A DNA stretch of 64,000 nt. Origin: Desulfomicrobium apsheronum. Lineage in GTDB: Bacteria > Desulfobacterota > Desulfovibrionia > Desulfovibrionales > Desulfomicrobiaceae. The stretch lies in NCBI RefSeq assembly GCF_900114115.1, contig NZ_FORX01000005.1:117890-181889 (forward strand). The letters run 5' to 3'. Position 1 is the first letter of the stretch. Each line of letters opens with the position of its first letter. Shown piece by piece: positions 27,472 through 34,621 of the stretch. The notes beneath the pieces were generated by a model. The model had not been told where the DNA came from, searched no databases, and was given only the letters and a program-made list of their open reading frames with translations. The translations under genes and the position numbers were made by a program.

Positions 27472-28488
27472 ATGAAGGAAATACGCAAAACAGCCCGCGA
27501 CCTGATGACCGGATACTGTCGTGTCTGCCCTGTCTGCAACGGCAAGGCTTGTGCCGGAGAAGTCCCGGGCATGGGAGGACTCGGCACCGGATCGGCCTTC
27601 ATGGCCAACGTTCAGGCCCTGGCCAAAGTCACTTTCAACATGCGTCTGGTGCATGAAATCACCGAACCCGACACCAGTACCAGCATCCTTGGACTGGACC
27701 TGTCCATGCCCGTCATGGCGGCTCCCATCGGAGGCATATCATTCAATATGGGAGGCAAGCGCACTGAAGAGGAATACATCAAGGCCATCATCGACGGGAG
27801 CAGACAGGCAGGAATCATCGGCTGCACAGGAGACGGAGTGCCGCCCTTTATCCACGAATCGGGCCTGGCTGCCATCGCGGCCGCCGGAGGGCACGGCATT
27901 CCCTTCATCAAGCCTTGGGAAGATGCCGAACTTTACGAAAAACTGGCCAAGGCCAAGGACAGTGGAGCCACGATCGTAGGAATGGACATCGACGCGGCAG
28001 GTCTCATCACCTTGCGCAAAATGGGGCGTCCGGTTTCACCGAAATCAGTGGACACATTGCGGGAAATCATTGCCAAGACCGGAGTGAAGTTCATCATCAA
28101 GGGCATCATGACCCCGGAAGACGCCGCGTTGGCCCTGCAGGCAGGCGCTGATGCCATAGTGGTTTCCAACCATGGCGGACGAGTGCTTGATCACACGCCT
28201 GGAACAGCCGAAGTATTGCCGGCCATAGCCGAAAAGATGAAGGGAAAGCTGGGAATAATCGTGGACGGCGGAATACGGGCCGGAGCCGACGTGCTCAAGA
28301 TGCTCGCGCTGGGCGCGGACGCGGTCATGATCGGAAGACCATTCAGCATCGCAGCCATGGGTGGTCTGACCGAAGGCGTTGTCGCCTACAGCGAAACGCT
28401 TCGCACCGAACTCATGCAGGCCATGGTCATGACCGGCACGGAATCAGTCGCAAAGATCTCCCCTGCTCTGCTCTACGGCAAAGCCTAA
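27472..28488 (+). CDS. FMN-dependent 2-hydroxyacid dehydrogenase (lactate-type)
   Basis: 338-residue TIM-barrel flavoprotein of the glycolate oxidase/L-lactate dehydrogenase family. FMN and substrate motifs seen: MPVMAAPIGG, IVGMDIDAAG, FIIKGIMTPEDA (active-site Lys), SNHGGRVLD (catalytic His and Arg) and VDGGIRAGADVLKMLALGADAVMIGRP (split: DGGIRAGADV, GADAVMIGRP). It differs from the classical enzymes by an N-terminal Cys cluster, Cys16, Cys19, Cys22 and Cys27 (YCRVCPVCNGKACAG), that might hold an iron-sulfur centre. Lactate is a main substrate of these bacteria, so lactate is the most likely but unproven substrate. Confidence 0.88.
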   Translation: MKEIRKTARDLMTGYCRVCPVCNGKACAGEVPGMGGLGTGSAFMANVQALAKVTFNMRLVHEITEPDTSTSILGLDLSMPVMAAPIGGISFNMGGKRTEEEYIKAIIDGSRQAGIIGCTGDGVPPFIHESGLAAIAAAGGHGIPFIKPWEDAELYEKLAKAKDSGATIVGMDIDAAGLITLRKMGRPVSPKSVDTLREIIAKTGVKFIIKGIMTPEDAALALQAGADAIVVSNHGGRVLDHTPGTAEVLPAIAEKMKGKLGIIVDGGIRAGADVLKMLALGADAVMIGRPFSIAAMGGLTEGVVAYSETLRTELMQAMVMTGTESVAKISPALLYGKA

Positions 28489-28514
28489 AAAAAAAGGGCC
28501 GGAAAACCGGCCCT
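28487..28514 (-). terminator. Terminator after the PilZ gene
   Basis: AGGGCCGG-AAAA-CCGGCCCT hairpin; the long A-run on the left gives a U-tract on the - strand. It serves the PilZ gene and lies right at the end of the dehydrogenase gene (+). Confidence 0.85.
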
Positions 28515-28812
28515 ATCCTCTATATTTCAAACCGGTCTCGTAAACCGGCAACCCGCGCTCCGGGATTTCCTTGCTCCAGCAGACAGCCACTGGGTAACGG
28601 TCGAATTCACCCATGGAGGACTCCGGAGAGTAACCTTCCAGGGAAAGCTCGAGCTTTGCGTCCTTCTGGATGGGCGTACGGGTTTTAAGGCACAGGCCAC
28701 CGTCGCTGTAGTTGATCAAACGGGCATACTGGGTCTTGTTCTGCCCTTCATAGACATAACGGACAGGCACCAGGCAATCTTTACGAATATGCATGCGCTT
28801 GTTTTCAGACAT
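28513..28812 (-). CDS. PilZ domain protein (c-di-GMP receptor)
   Basis: 99-residue single-domain PilZ protein. The first c-di-GMP contact motif is RKDCLVPVRY (RxxxxxxxR-like, near residues 10-19) and the second is NYSDGGLCLKT, matching (D/N)xSxxG. Binds c-di-GMP in this family and relays it to motility or surface functions; target unknown. It is alone in its operon and ends at a terminator. Confidence 0.9.
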   Translation of the reverse strand: MSENKRMHIRKDCLVPVRYVYEGQNKTQYARLINYSDGGLCLKTRTPIQKDAKLELSLEGYSPESSMGEFDRYPVAVCWSKEIPERGLPVYETGLKYRG

Positions 28813-29011
28813 TGGATTCCTCCTCGCGTTTTGCCCTGATTCTCATGGATCAGGAGTGATGCTCTCACAATTAGAACATGGAAATTTATAGCCGATTCCA
28901 GCTGAAGAGGCAAATATTCAATTCCTGAAAATATCTTCAAAAAAAACTTGCCATTTGCGAACCCGCTCTATATTAACCGACTTCGCTTTCGGGGCAACTC
29001 AAAGCGAATAC

Positions 29012-29088
29012 GGCGAGGTAGCTCAGACGGTTAGAGCATGCGGCTCATATCCGCAGTGTCGGGGGTTCAATTCCCTCCCTCGCTACCA
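29012..29088 (+). tRNA. tRNA-Met (CAT), elongator
   Basis: 77 bases including encoded CCA. Acceptor GGCGAGG pairs with CCTCGCT (G-U at the end pair), the anticodon stem TGCGG/CCGCA encloses loop CTCATAT with anticodon CAT, and the T arm contains GGTTCAA. The pattern fits elongator tRNA-Met; a tRNA-Ile2 (CAT, lysidine) cannot be fully excluded. Confidence 0.93.
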
Positions 29089-29095
29089 AAACATC

Positions 29096-29122
29096 AAAAA
29101 CCCGGTTTCAGCCGGGTTTTTT
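29096..29122 (+). terminator. Terminator after tRNA-Met
   Basis: AAAACCCGG / CCGGGTTTT type hairpin with a TTTCAG loop, followed by T-tract, eight bases after the tRNA. Confidence 0.85.
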
Positions 29123-29465
29123 CATGCCCTCTAATAATATCTTTTTTTATTATCTATACTTACATCATCTCTTCTCCGATTATCTCTCTACGTCTCACTG
29201 TGTTCCAATCGATCCGAAGGCCTGATTCGGGGCAAGCTCCAAGGGGAAAAATTCGGCCCCCAACAGGCTCGGCAACCGAGCCCATGGGCCATCGAACACG
29301 GGAACCGCATTGCTTTGACCACCCTCCCATCCAAACGACGCCCTAATCGCCTTTATTCTTCTCCACTCCTCCGTTATGACCACCCTGTAAAACACACACC
29401 GAACAGCCGCCCGCTATTGGCTCGGCAACGGCATTCAGAACCTGACGTTCCCTGGCGAGGGTATC
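29123..29465. other. Intergenic region before the histidine kinase gene
   Basis: About 340 bases after the tRNA terminator. The first 70 are AT-rich and could hold a promoter; no convincing -35/-10 pair and no gene were seen. Confidence 0.45.
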
Positions 29466-31592
29466 ATGGACAATCAGTTGATTGGCGATCCGCAACCTGC
29501 GGGTCAGCCTGAGGATCTTGTACGGCTGCTGGCCGCGAAGGACCTTGAAATCGCGGCCATGCAGAAGAAGCTGGAGAAGTACGAGGCCATCTTCCAGGGC
29601 CTGTCCGACGGCGTTTTGCTCATCGACGAGACGCTGTCCGAGTGCAACCAGGAGGCTTGCCAGATCTGGAAGTGCGAGAAGGAGGACATCATCGGGTTCT
29701 TCCCGAGCGATTTCGCCCCCCTCTTCCAGCCCGACGGCGAAAACTCCTACGAAATAGCGCAGAAGAAGGTCAGCGAAGCCCTGCACGGCAATATCCAGAA
29801 GTTCGAATGGAAGGACATTCGCCGCGATGGCATCATGATCGACACGCAGGTCATCCTGAACCGCATCGAAGTGGACGGAAAGGGCTATGTGCTGGCCACC
29901 TTCAAAGACATCACGGATCTCAAGATCAAGGAGAACGAAAAGCAGGCCCTGCTGCACATGATGGAGAAGATCATCGAGGACAGGACCCGGACGCTGCAGG
30001 AGTACAATGAATCCCTGAACGAGGAGATCGCCCGCCGCAAGCGCACCGAGCGCAACCTCGAACACGCCTACATGGAGCTCGAACACATCTTCGACACCTC
30101 GGGCGACGGCATCCTCGTCCTCGACTCGGACCGCAACATCGTCCGCGCCAACCTCGCCTTCGCGGAACTGGTCGAACAGCCCGTCGAGGGGATTATGGGC
30201 AAGAAGTGCTTCGACATCTTCCCCTGCCGCCACAAATGCACTGACCACTGCATCATCCAGGAGATCGTCGTCGGCTCCTCCAAGACCGACTTCGAGAAGG
30301 AGTTCGTGTCCGTCTCGGGCGAGCGCAAGTCTTGTCGGGTCAAGGCCGCGGCCCTGCGCAATGAGGGCGGCGAGGTGCTGGGCATCGTCAAGAATTACAA
30401 GGACCTGACCAGCTACAAGCGCTGGGTCGACAGGCTGCAGGAGTCCGAGGAGTTCCACCGCATCACCCTGGAAAGCATCTGGGACGCGATCTTTTTGACT
30501 ACCGATGATGGCAGGATCGTCTTCGTCAGCTGCAACGTCACAGGCATCTTCGGATACGACTCGGACGAGATCCTCGGGTTCGACACCATCTTCGAACTCG
30601 TCGGCAACCGGTTCTACTCGGGCCTCGAACTGGAAAGTACCCGGGAAATCAGGAACCTGGAGCTCGAGATCACCGACAAGGCAGGGCAGAAACGCACCCT
30701 TATCGCCAACGTCAAGCGCGCCGCCCTGCGCTCCGGCACCACCCTCATCGCCTTCCGCGACATCACCGAGCGCAAGAACGCCGAACGCCGCGCCAAGATC
30801 GAGTACGAGCAACTCGTCCAGGCAGGAAAGATGGTGTCTCTGGGCATCCTCGTCTCGGGCGTGGCCCATGAGATCAACAACCCCAACAACTCCATCATCC
30901 TGAACATACCGCTCCTGTCGCGCATGTGGTACGACGCCCGGGTCATCTTGGACGAGTACATGGAGGAGAACGGCGACTTCATGCTCGGCAGCCTCAGGTA
31001 CTCCTACGCCCGCGAGCACGTGCCGCAGCTCTTCTCCGGCGTCATGACCTCGTCCAGGCGCATCAAGCACATCGTGCAGGATCTCAAGAACTACGCCCGC
31101 CAGGGCTCCTCCGTCATGAACGAAGTCATCGACATCAACGGCGTGCTGCGGGCCGCCGTGCTGCTCCTCGACAACCAACTGCAGAAGGCCACGAGCCGCC
31201 TGGAGATCGGGTACGGCTTCGGCATGCCGCACTTCAGGGGCAACTTCCAGAAGATCGAACAGGTCATCATCAACATCCTCCAGAACGCCTGCGAGGCCGT
31301 GGACGACAAGTCCAAGGCCATCCGCGTGCGGACCGGCTTCGACACTTCGCTGGGGCAGACCTGGCTTGAGGTCGCGGATGAGGGCCAGGGCATCAGCGAC
31401 GAGGATCTGCCACACGTAACCGACCCCTTCTACACCACCAAACGCACCTGTGGGGGCACCGGACTCGGGCTTTCCATTTCCTCGCGAATCATGCAGGAGC
31501 ACGGCGGTGAATTGACCATCCATTCTCGCCTGGGCGAAGGAACGCGCGTCAGGCTGACCTTCCCCGCTCGCCAAGAAGGAGGCGCCGCATGA
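29466..31592 (+). CDS. Multi-PAS sensor histidine kinase
   Basis: Cytoplasmic hybrid-free histidine kinase of 708 residues, no signal or membrane segment. After a coiled start (about 18-40) come three PAS-type sensory domains (about 40-155, 205-320 and 325-440); the second carries Cys-rich FPCRHKCTDHC. The dimerisation/phosphoacceptor motif is GVAHEINNPNNS with His468. The ATPase has the N box (NILQNACEA), DEGQGI and GTGLGLSI. GAGGGTATC precedes the ATG. It overlaps the sigma54 response regulator by ATGA, so the two form a two-component pair and most likely control the molybdenum hydroxylase locus next door. Confidence 0.93.
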   Translation: MDNQLIGDPQPAGQPEDLVRLLAAKDLEIAAMQKKLEKYEAIFQGLSDGVLLIDETLSECNQEACQIWKCEKEDIIGFFPSDFAPLFQPDGENSYEIAQKKVSEALHGNIQKFEWKDIRRDGIMIDTQVILNRIEVDGKGYVLATFKDITDLKIKENEKQALLHMMEKIIEDRTRTLQEYNESLNEEIARRKRTERNLEHAYMELEHIFDTSGDGILVLDSDRNIVRANLAFAELVEQPVEGIMGKKCFDIFPCRHKCTDHCIIQEIVVGSSKTDFEKEFVSVSGERKSCRVKAAALRNEGGEVLGIVKNYKDLTSYKRWVDRLQESEEFHRITLESIWDAIFLTTDDGRIVFVSCNVTGIFGYDSDEILGFDTIFELVGNRFYSGLELESTREIRNLELEITDKAGQKRTLIANVKRAALRSGTTLIAFRDITERKNAERRAKIEYEQLVQAGKMVSLGILVSGVAHEINNPNNSIILNIPLLSRMWYDARVILDEYMEENGDFMLGSLRYSYAREHVPQLFSGVMTSSRRIKHIVQDLKNYARQGSSVMNEVIDINGVLRAAVLLLDNQLQKATSRLEIGYGFGMPHFRGNFQKIEQVIINILQNACEAVDDKSKAIRVRTGFDTSLGQTWLEVADEGQGISDEDLPHVTDPFYTTKRTCGGTGLGLSISSRIMQEHGGELTIHSRLGEGTRVRLTFPARQEGGAA

Positions 31593-32956
31593 TCCAGCCC
31601 TATCCCGTCCTCATCATCGACGACGAGGCCGATATCCTGACCAGCTTTGACCTGTGCCTGCGCTCCTGCGGCATCGACAACATCATCTGCTGCCAGAAGC
31701 CCGCCGAAGCCCTGCGCATCATCGACGACCAGCCCCTGGGAGCCATGATCCTCGACCTGAGCATGCCCGGCGTCACCGGCCAGGAAATCCTGGCCCATGT
31801 GCGCGAGACGCGGCCCGGGCTGCCCGTCATCGTGGCCACAGGCGTGGAATCCATCGAATCGGCCGTGGAATGCATGAAGCTCGGGGCCCTGGACTACCTG
31901 GCCAAGCCCGTCGAGGAAGAGCGGCTGATGGCCTCCGTGCGCACGGCCCTGGAGATGAGCCGCCTGCGCCGCGAGAACACGTCCCTGCGCGAGAGCCTCG
32001 TCCAGGACCGTCTGGCCAATCCCCAGGCCTTCGCCCATTTCACCACGGCCAGCATCAAGATGCGCCAGATCTTCAAGTACCTGGAGGCCGTCGCCGCCTC
32101 GCCCGAGCCCATCCTCATCAACGGCGAGACGGGCGTCGGCAAGGAGCTGGCCGCGCGCGCCGTGCACAAGCTGTCCTGCCCGGGCAAGCCCTTCGTGGCC
32201 GTCAACGTGGCGGGCCTCGACGACATGGTCTTCAGCGACACCCTCTTCGGCCACCGCAAGGGCGCCTTCACCGGCGCGGTCCTGGCCCGCAAGGGGCTCG
32301 TGGAACAGGCCGACGACGGCGTTCTCTTTCTGGACGAGATCGGCGACCTGAACGAAACGTCCCAGGTCAAGCTGCTGCGCCTCCTGCAGGAGCGCGAATA
32401 CATGCCGCTCGGCGCGGACCTTCCCCGACCGTCCGAGGCGCGCATCGTGGTGGCCACCAACCGTGACCTGGAGGCCATGACCCGCGAGGGCCGCTTCCGC
32501 AAGGACCTCTACTACCGCCTGTGCACGCACATGGTCCGCATCCCCCCCTTGCGCGAACGCACCGACGACATCCCGGTGCTGTTGGAACTCTTCATCAGCC
32601 AGGCCGCCGCCAGCTTCGGCAAGGACGCGCCAAGGCCCAGCCGCTGCCTGATCAGCCGCCTCGGCGCCTACCCCTTTCCCGGCAATGTCCGCGAGCTGCG
32701 CGCCTTCGTCTTCGACGCCATGGGCCGCTGGAACGGCGGGGATTTCTCCTGCGGTCCCGACAGCGACACCGCCGGGCACCTCGGCATGCACGAGGAACTG
32801 TGCTTCCCCGCCACCCTGCCGACCATCGACGAAACCGTGCACGCCCTGGTGCGCGAGGCCATGAGCCGGGCGGACGGAGTGCAGACCGTGGCCGCGCGCT
32901 GGCTCGGCATCTCCCAGCCGGCGCTCAGCAAGCGGCTGAAAAAAGACGGACTCTGA
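31589..32956 (+). CDS. Sigma54-dependent response regulator (NtrC type)
   Basis: 455-residue activator. Receiver domain residues about 5-120 with acidic pocket Asp11/Asp12 and phosphoacceptor Asp56 (MILDLSMPG). The AAA+ domain has Walker A GETGVGKE, the sigma54-contacting GAFTGA loop, Walker B LFLDEIGD and the arginine finger region. The C-terminal Fis-like HTH is VAARWLGISQPALSKRLKK. Start overlaps the kinase stop (ATGA). It should activate sigma54 promoters; a candidate is at 33162-33176. Confidence 0.95.
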   Translation: MIQPYPVLIIDDEADILTSFDLCLRSCGIDNIICCQKPAEALRIIDDQPLGAMILDLSMPGVTGQEILAHVRETRPGLPVIVATGVESIESAVECMKLGALDYLAKPVEEERLMASVRTALEMSRLRRENTSLRESLVQDRLANPQAFAHFTTASIKMRQIFKYLEAVAASPEPILINGETGVGKELAARAVHKLSCPGKPFVAVNVAGLDDMVFSDTLFGHRKGAFTGAVLARKGLVEQADDGVLFLDEIGDLNETSQVKLLRLLQEREYMPLGADLPRPSEARIVVATNRDLEAMTREGRFRKDLYYRLCTHMVRIPPLRERTDDIPVLLELFISQAAASFGKDAPRPSRCLISRLGAYPFPGNVRELRAFVFDAMGRWNGGDFSCGPDSDTAGHLGMHEELCFPATLPTIDETVHALVREAMSRADGVQTVAARWLGISQPALSKRLKKDGL

Positions 32957-33078
32957 GACGACTTTGAAATCCTGGACACCCGTATAACCCATGGCATGAA
33001 CCGCCGCTGGGGAATAACCGGGTTTATCTATCCGTAACCATTCCATGAATCAGCTTTTCCTCTGAAGATTTGCCCCCC

Positions 33079-33108
33079 AAGGCCATAACAAAAGTTATGG
33101 CCTTTTTT
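33079..33108 (+). terminator. Rho-independent terminator after the response regulator
   Basis: Perfect 11-bp stem AAGGCCATAAC / GTTATGGCCTT, AAAA loop, then a T-tract. It separates the two-component pair from the hydroxylase operon. Confidence 0.92.
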
Positions 33109-33139
33109 CGTTCAATCCAATTAAATCATTAAATTTCAA

Positions 33140-33152
33140 ACAATTAAATTGT
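33140..33152. promoter_or_regulatory. Palindrome upstream of the Mo hydroxylase operon
   Basis: ACAATTAAATTGT is a perfect dyad around a central A; a further ACAATT half follows at 33156. It sits ten bases before the candidate sigma54 box and could be an operator or architectural site. Tentative. Confidence 0.3.
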
Positions 33153-33161
33153 CATACAATT

Positions 33162-33176
33162 TGGCATGATCCTTCC
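33162..33176 (+). promoter_or_regulatory. Candidate sigma54 promoter of the Mo hydroxylase operon
   Basis: TGGCATGATCCTTCC fits the -24/-12 frame TGGCACGN4TTGC in spacing and in the GG of the -24 element, but the -12 reads TTCC rather than TTGC, so the invariant G is missing. It is 65 bases before the first hydroxylase gene and downstream of a gene for a sigma54 activator. Confidence 0.35.
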
Positions 33177-33241
33177 AATACCAATCTCGAATTTCGGCAC
33201 CGGCATCCCGGCCGCGTTCGAAAACACCACGGAGGACAGTT

Positions 33242-34111
33242 ATGGTTCAAAACTACGTTTTCCCGGCGACCGTATCCGAAGCGGTCACGGTCCTCAGCAC
33301 CAACAGGGGGAAGGCCCGGATCATCGCCGGTGGCACCGACCTCATGCTGGAACTGCAGGATGGCAAAAACACCTGCGACGTACTGGTGGATCTCACCCAG
33401 ATCGCGGAACTCAAAAACATCACCGAAGAGAACGGGTTCATCCGTATCGGTGCGAGCGTCACCCACGCCCAGGCGGCCAAATCCGAGCTGGTCCTGAAAC
33501 ACGCGCCGGCCCTGGCCCAGGCCTGCCGGAAGGTCGGGTCCCTGCAGATCCGCAACATGGGCACCATCATCGGTAACATCGTCACCGGAAACCCCGCCGC
33601 CGACGCCGCCGTGGCCCTGGCCTGCCTCGAAACCACGGCCGAGATCACCACCCAGGAAGGCATGCAGACCATGCCGCTCGAAGACATGTACGCCGGCGTC
33701 TGCCTGTCCTGCATCGACAGCTGCTGCCAGGTCGTGACCCACGTCAGATTTCCCGTGAAGCAGAAAGGCCAGGGCTCGGCCTACCTGCGCATGGAACAGC
33801 GCAAGGCCCTGGCCCTGCCCATGCTCGCCGTCTCGGCCATGGTCGAACTCGACGGCGACGCATTCAAATGGGCCCGGGTCCTCATTGCTCCAGTGGGCGC
33901 AGGACCGCAGCACGCCCTCGACGCCGAGGAATTCCTCAAAGGCGCTCCCGTCACGAGCGCGACCATGGCCGAAGCCGGGCAACTGGCCCGCAACCAGGCC
34001 ATGTTCCGCAGCAGCGCCATCCGCGGTTCCAAGGAATACCGGATGGGAGTCCTGCCCGTTTTCATCGAACGGGTCCTTCAAGCGGCAGTCGAAGACGCCC
34101 GCAAAGCATAA
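33242..34111 (+). CDS. Mo hydroxylase FAD-binding subunit (XdhB/CoxM type)
   Basis: 289-residue FAD subunit of a xanthine dehydrogenase/CO dehydrogenase-type molybdenum hydroxylase. The FAD-binding motifs are IIAGGTDLMLE (residues about 27-37) and IRNMGTIIGNIVTGNPAADAA (split: RNMGTIIGN, GNPAADAA), and the C-terminal domain follows. It passes electrons from the 2Fe-2S subunit to an acceptor. A CxxxCC patch (CIDSCCQ) lies near residue 160 and is not usual. GGAGGACAG precedes the ATG. First gene of the long Mo hydroxylase operon. Confidence 0.93.
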   Translation: MVQNYVFPATVSEAVTVLSTNRGKARIIAGGTDLMLELQDGKNTCDVLVDLTQIAELKNITEENGFIRIGASVTHAQAAKSELVLKHAPALAQACRKVGSLQIRNMGTIIGNIVTGNPAADAAVALACLETTAEITTQEGMQTMPLEDMYAGVCLSCIDSCCQVVTHVRFPVKQKGQGSAYLRMEQRKALALPMLAVSAMVELDGDAFKWARVLIAPVGAGPQHALDAEEFLKGAPVTSATMAEAGQLARNQAMFRSSAIRGSKEYRMGVLPVFIERVLQAAVEDARKA

Positions 34112-34123
34112 CGGAGGAAGAAC

Positions 34124-34621
34124 ATGCCGAACCAGATCATTTCATTTCGACTCAACGGCGAGGTCATCGAAATCGCTGTCTCCCCCGCGGAGATGCTCCT
34201 CGATGTGCTCCGCGAGAAAATGCACCTCACAGGCACCAAGCGCGGCTGCGGCAAGGGCGAGTGCGGCGCGTGCACCATCATTTTCAACGGCAAGGCCATG
34301 AACGCCTGTCTCATCCCGGCCATGCGCGCCCAGGGCGCGGACATCCAGACCATCGAAGGCGTCGAGGGTGAAGGCGGCCTGCACCCGCTGCAGCAGAGCT
34401 TCATCGACAAGGGCGCGGTCCAGTGCGGCTTCTGCACCCCGGGCATGATCATGTCGGCCAAGGCCCTGCTGGACAAGAACAAGTCCCCCTCCAAGGACCA
34501 GATCCGCGAAGCCGTCGGCGGGAACATCTGCCGCTGTACGGGCTACGTCAAAATCGAGGAAGCGGTGGAGGACGCCGCGCGCAACCTGCGGGCCAACGCC
34601 GTCAAGGGAGGAGACCTATGA
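34124..34621 (+). CDS. Mo hydroxylase 2Fe-2S subunit (XdhC/CoxS type)
   Basis: 165-residue iron-sulfur subunit with two 2Fe-2S clusters. The plant-type ferredoxin cluster uses Cys42, Cys47, Cys50 and Cys62 (GCGKGECGAC); the second uses Cys101, Cys104, Cys136 and Cys138 (QCGFCTPG and ICRCTGY). All eight ligands are present. GGAGGAAGA precedes the ATG. It overlaps the start of the Mo subunit gene. Confidence 0.96.
   Translation: MPNQIISFRLNGEVIEIAVSPAEMLLDVLREKMHLTGTKRGCGKGECGACTIIFNGKAMNACLIPAMRAQGADIQTIEGVEGEGGLHPLQQSFIDKGAVQCGFCTPGMIMSAKALLDKNKSPSKDQIREAVGGNICRCTGYVKIEEAVEDAARNLRANAVKGGDL

Noticed and set aside
29012-29088. tRNA-Met as an attachment site of an integrated element
   Set aside because: No integrase and no repeat of the tRNA 3' end was seen in the window; only the composition change is reported.
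29343-31574. 743-residue open frame on the - strand opposite the PAS histidine kinase
   Set aside because: It is a mirror of the GC-rich kinase gene, has no family motif and no ribosome site; the + strand has clear PAS, HisKA and ATPase motifs.
31430-33046. 538-residue open frame on the - strand opposite the sigma54 regulator
   Set aside because: Shadow of the sigma54 regulator, which shows Walker A, GAFTGA and Walker B on the + strand.
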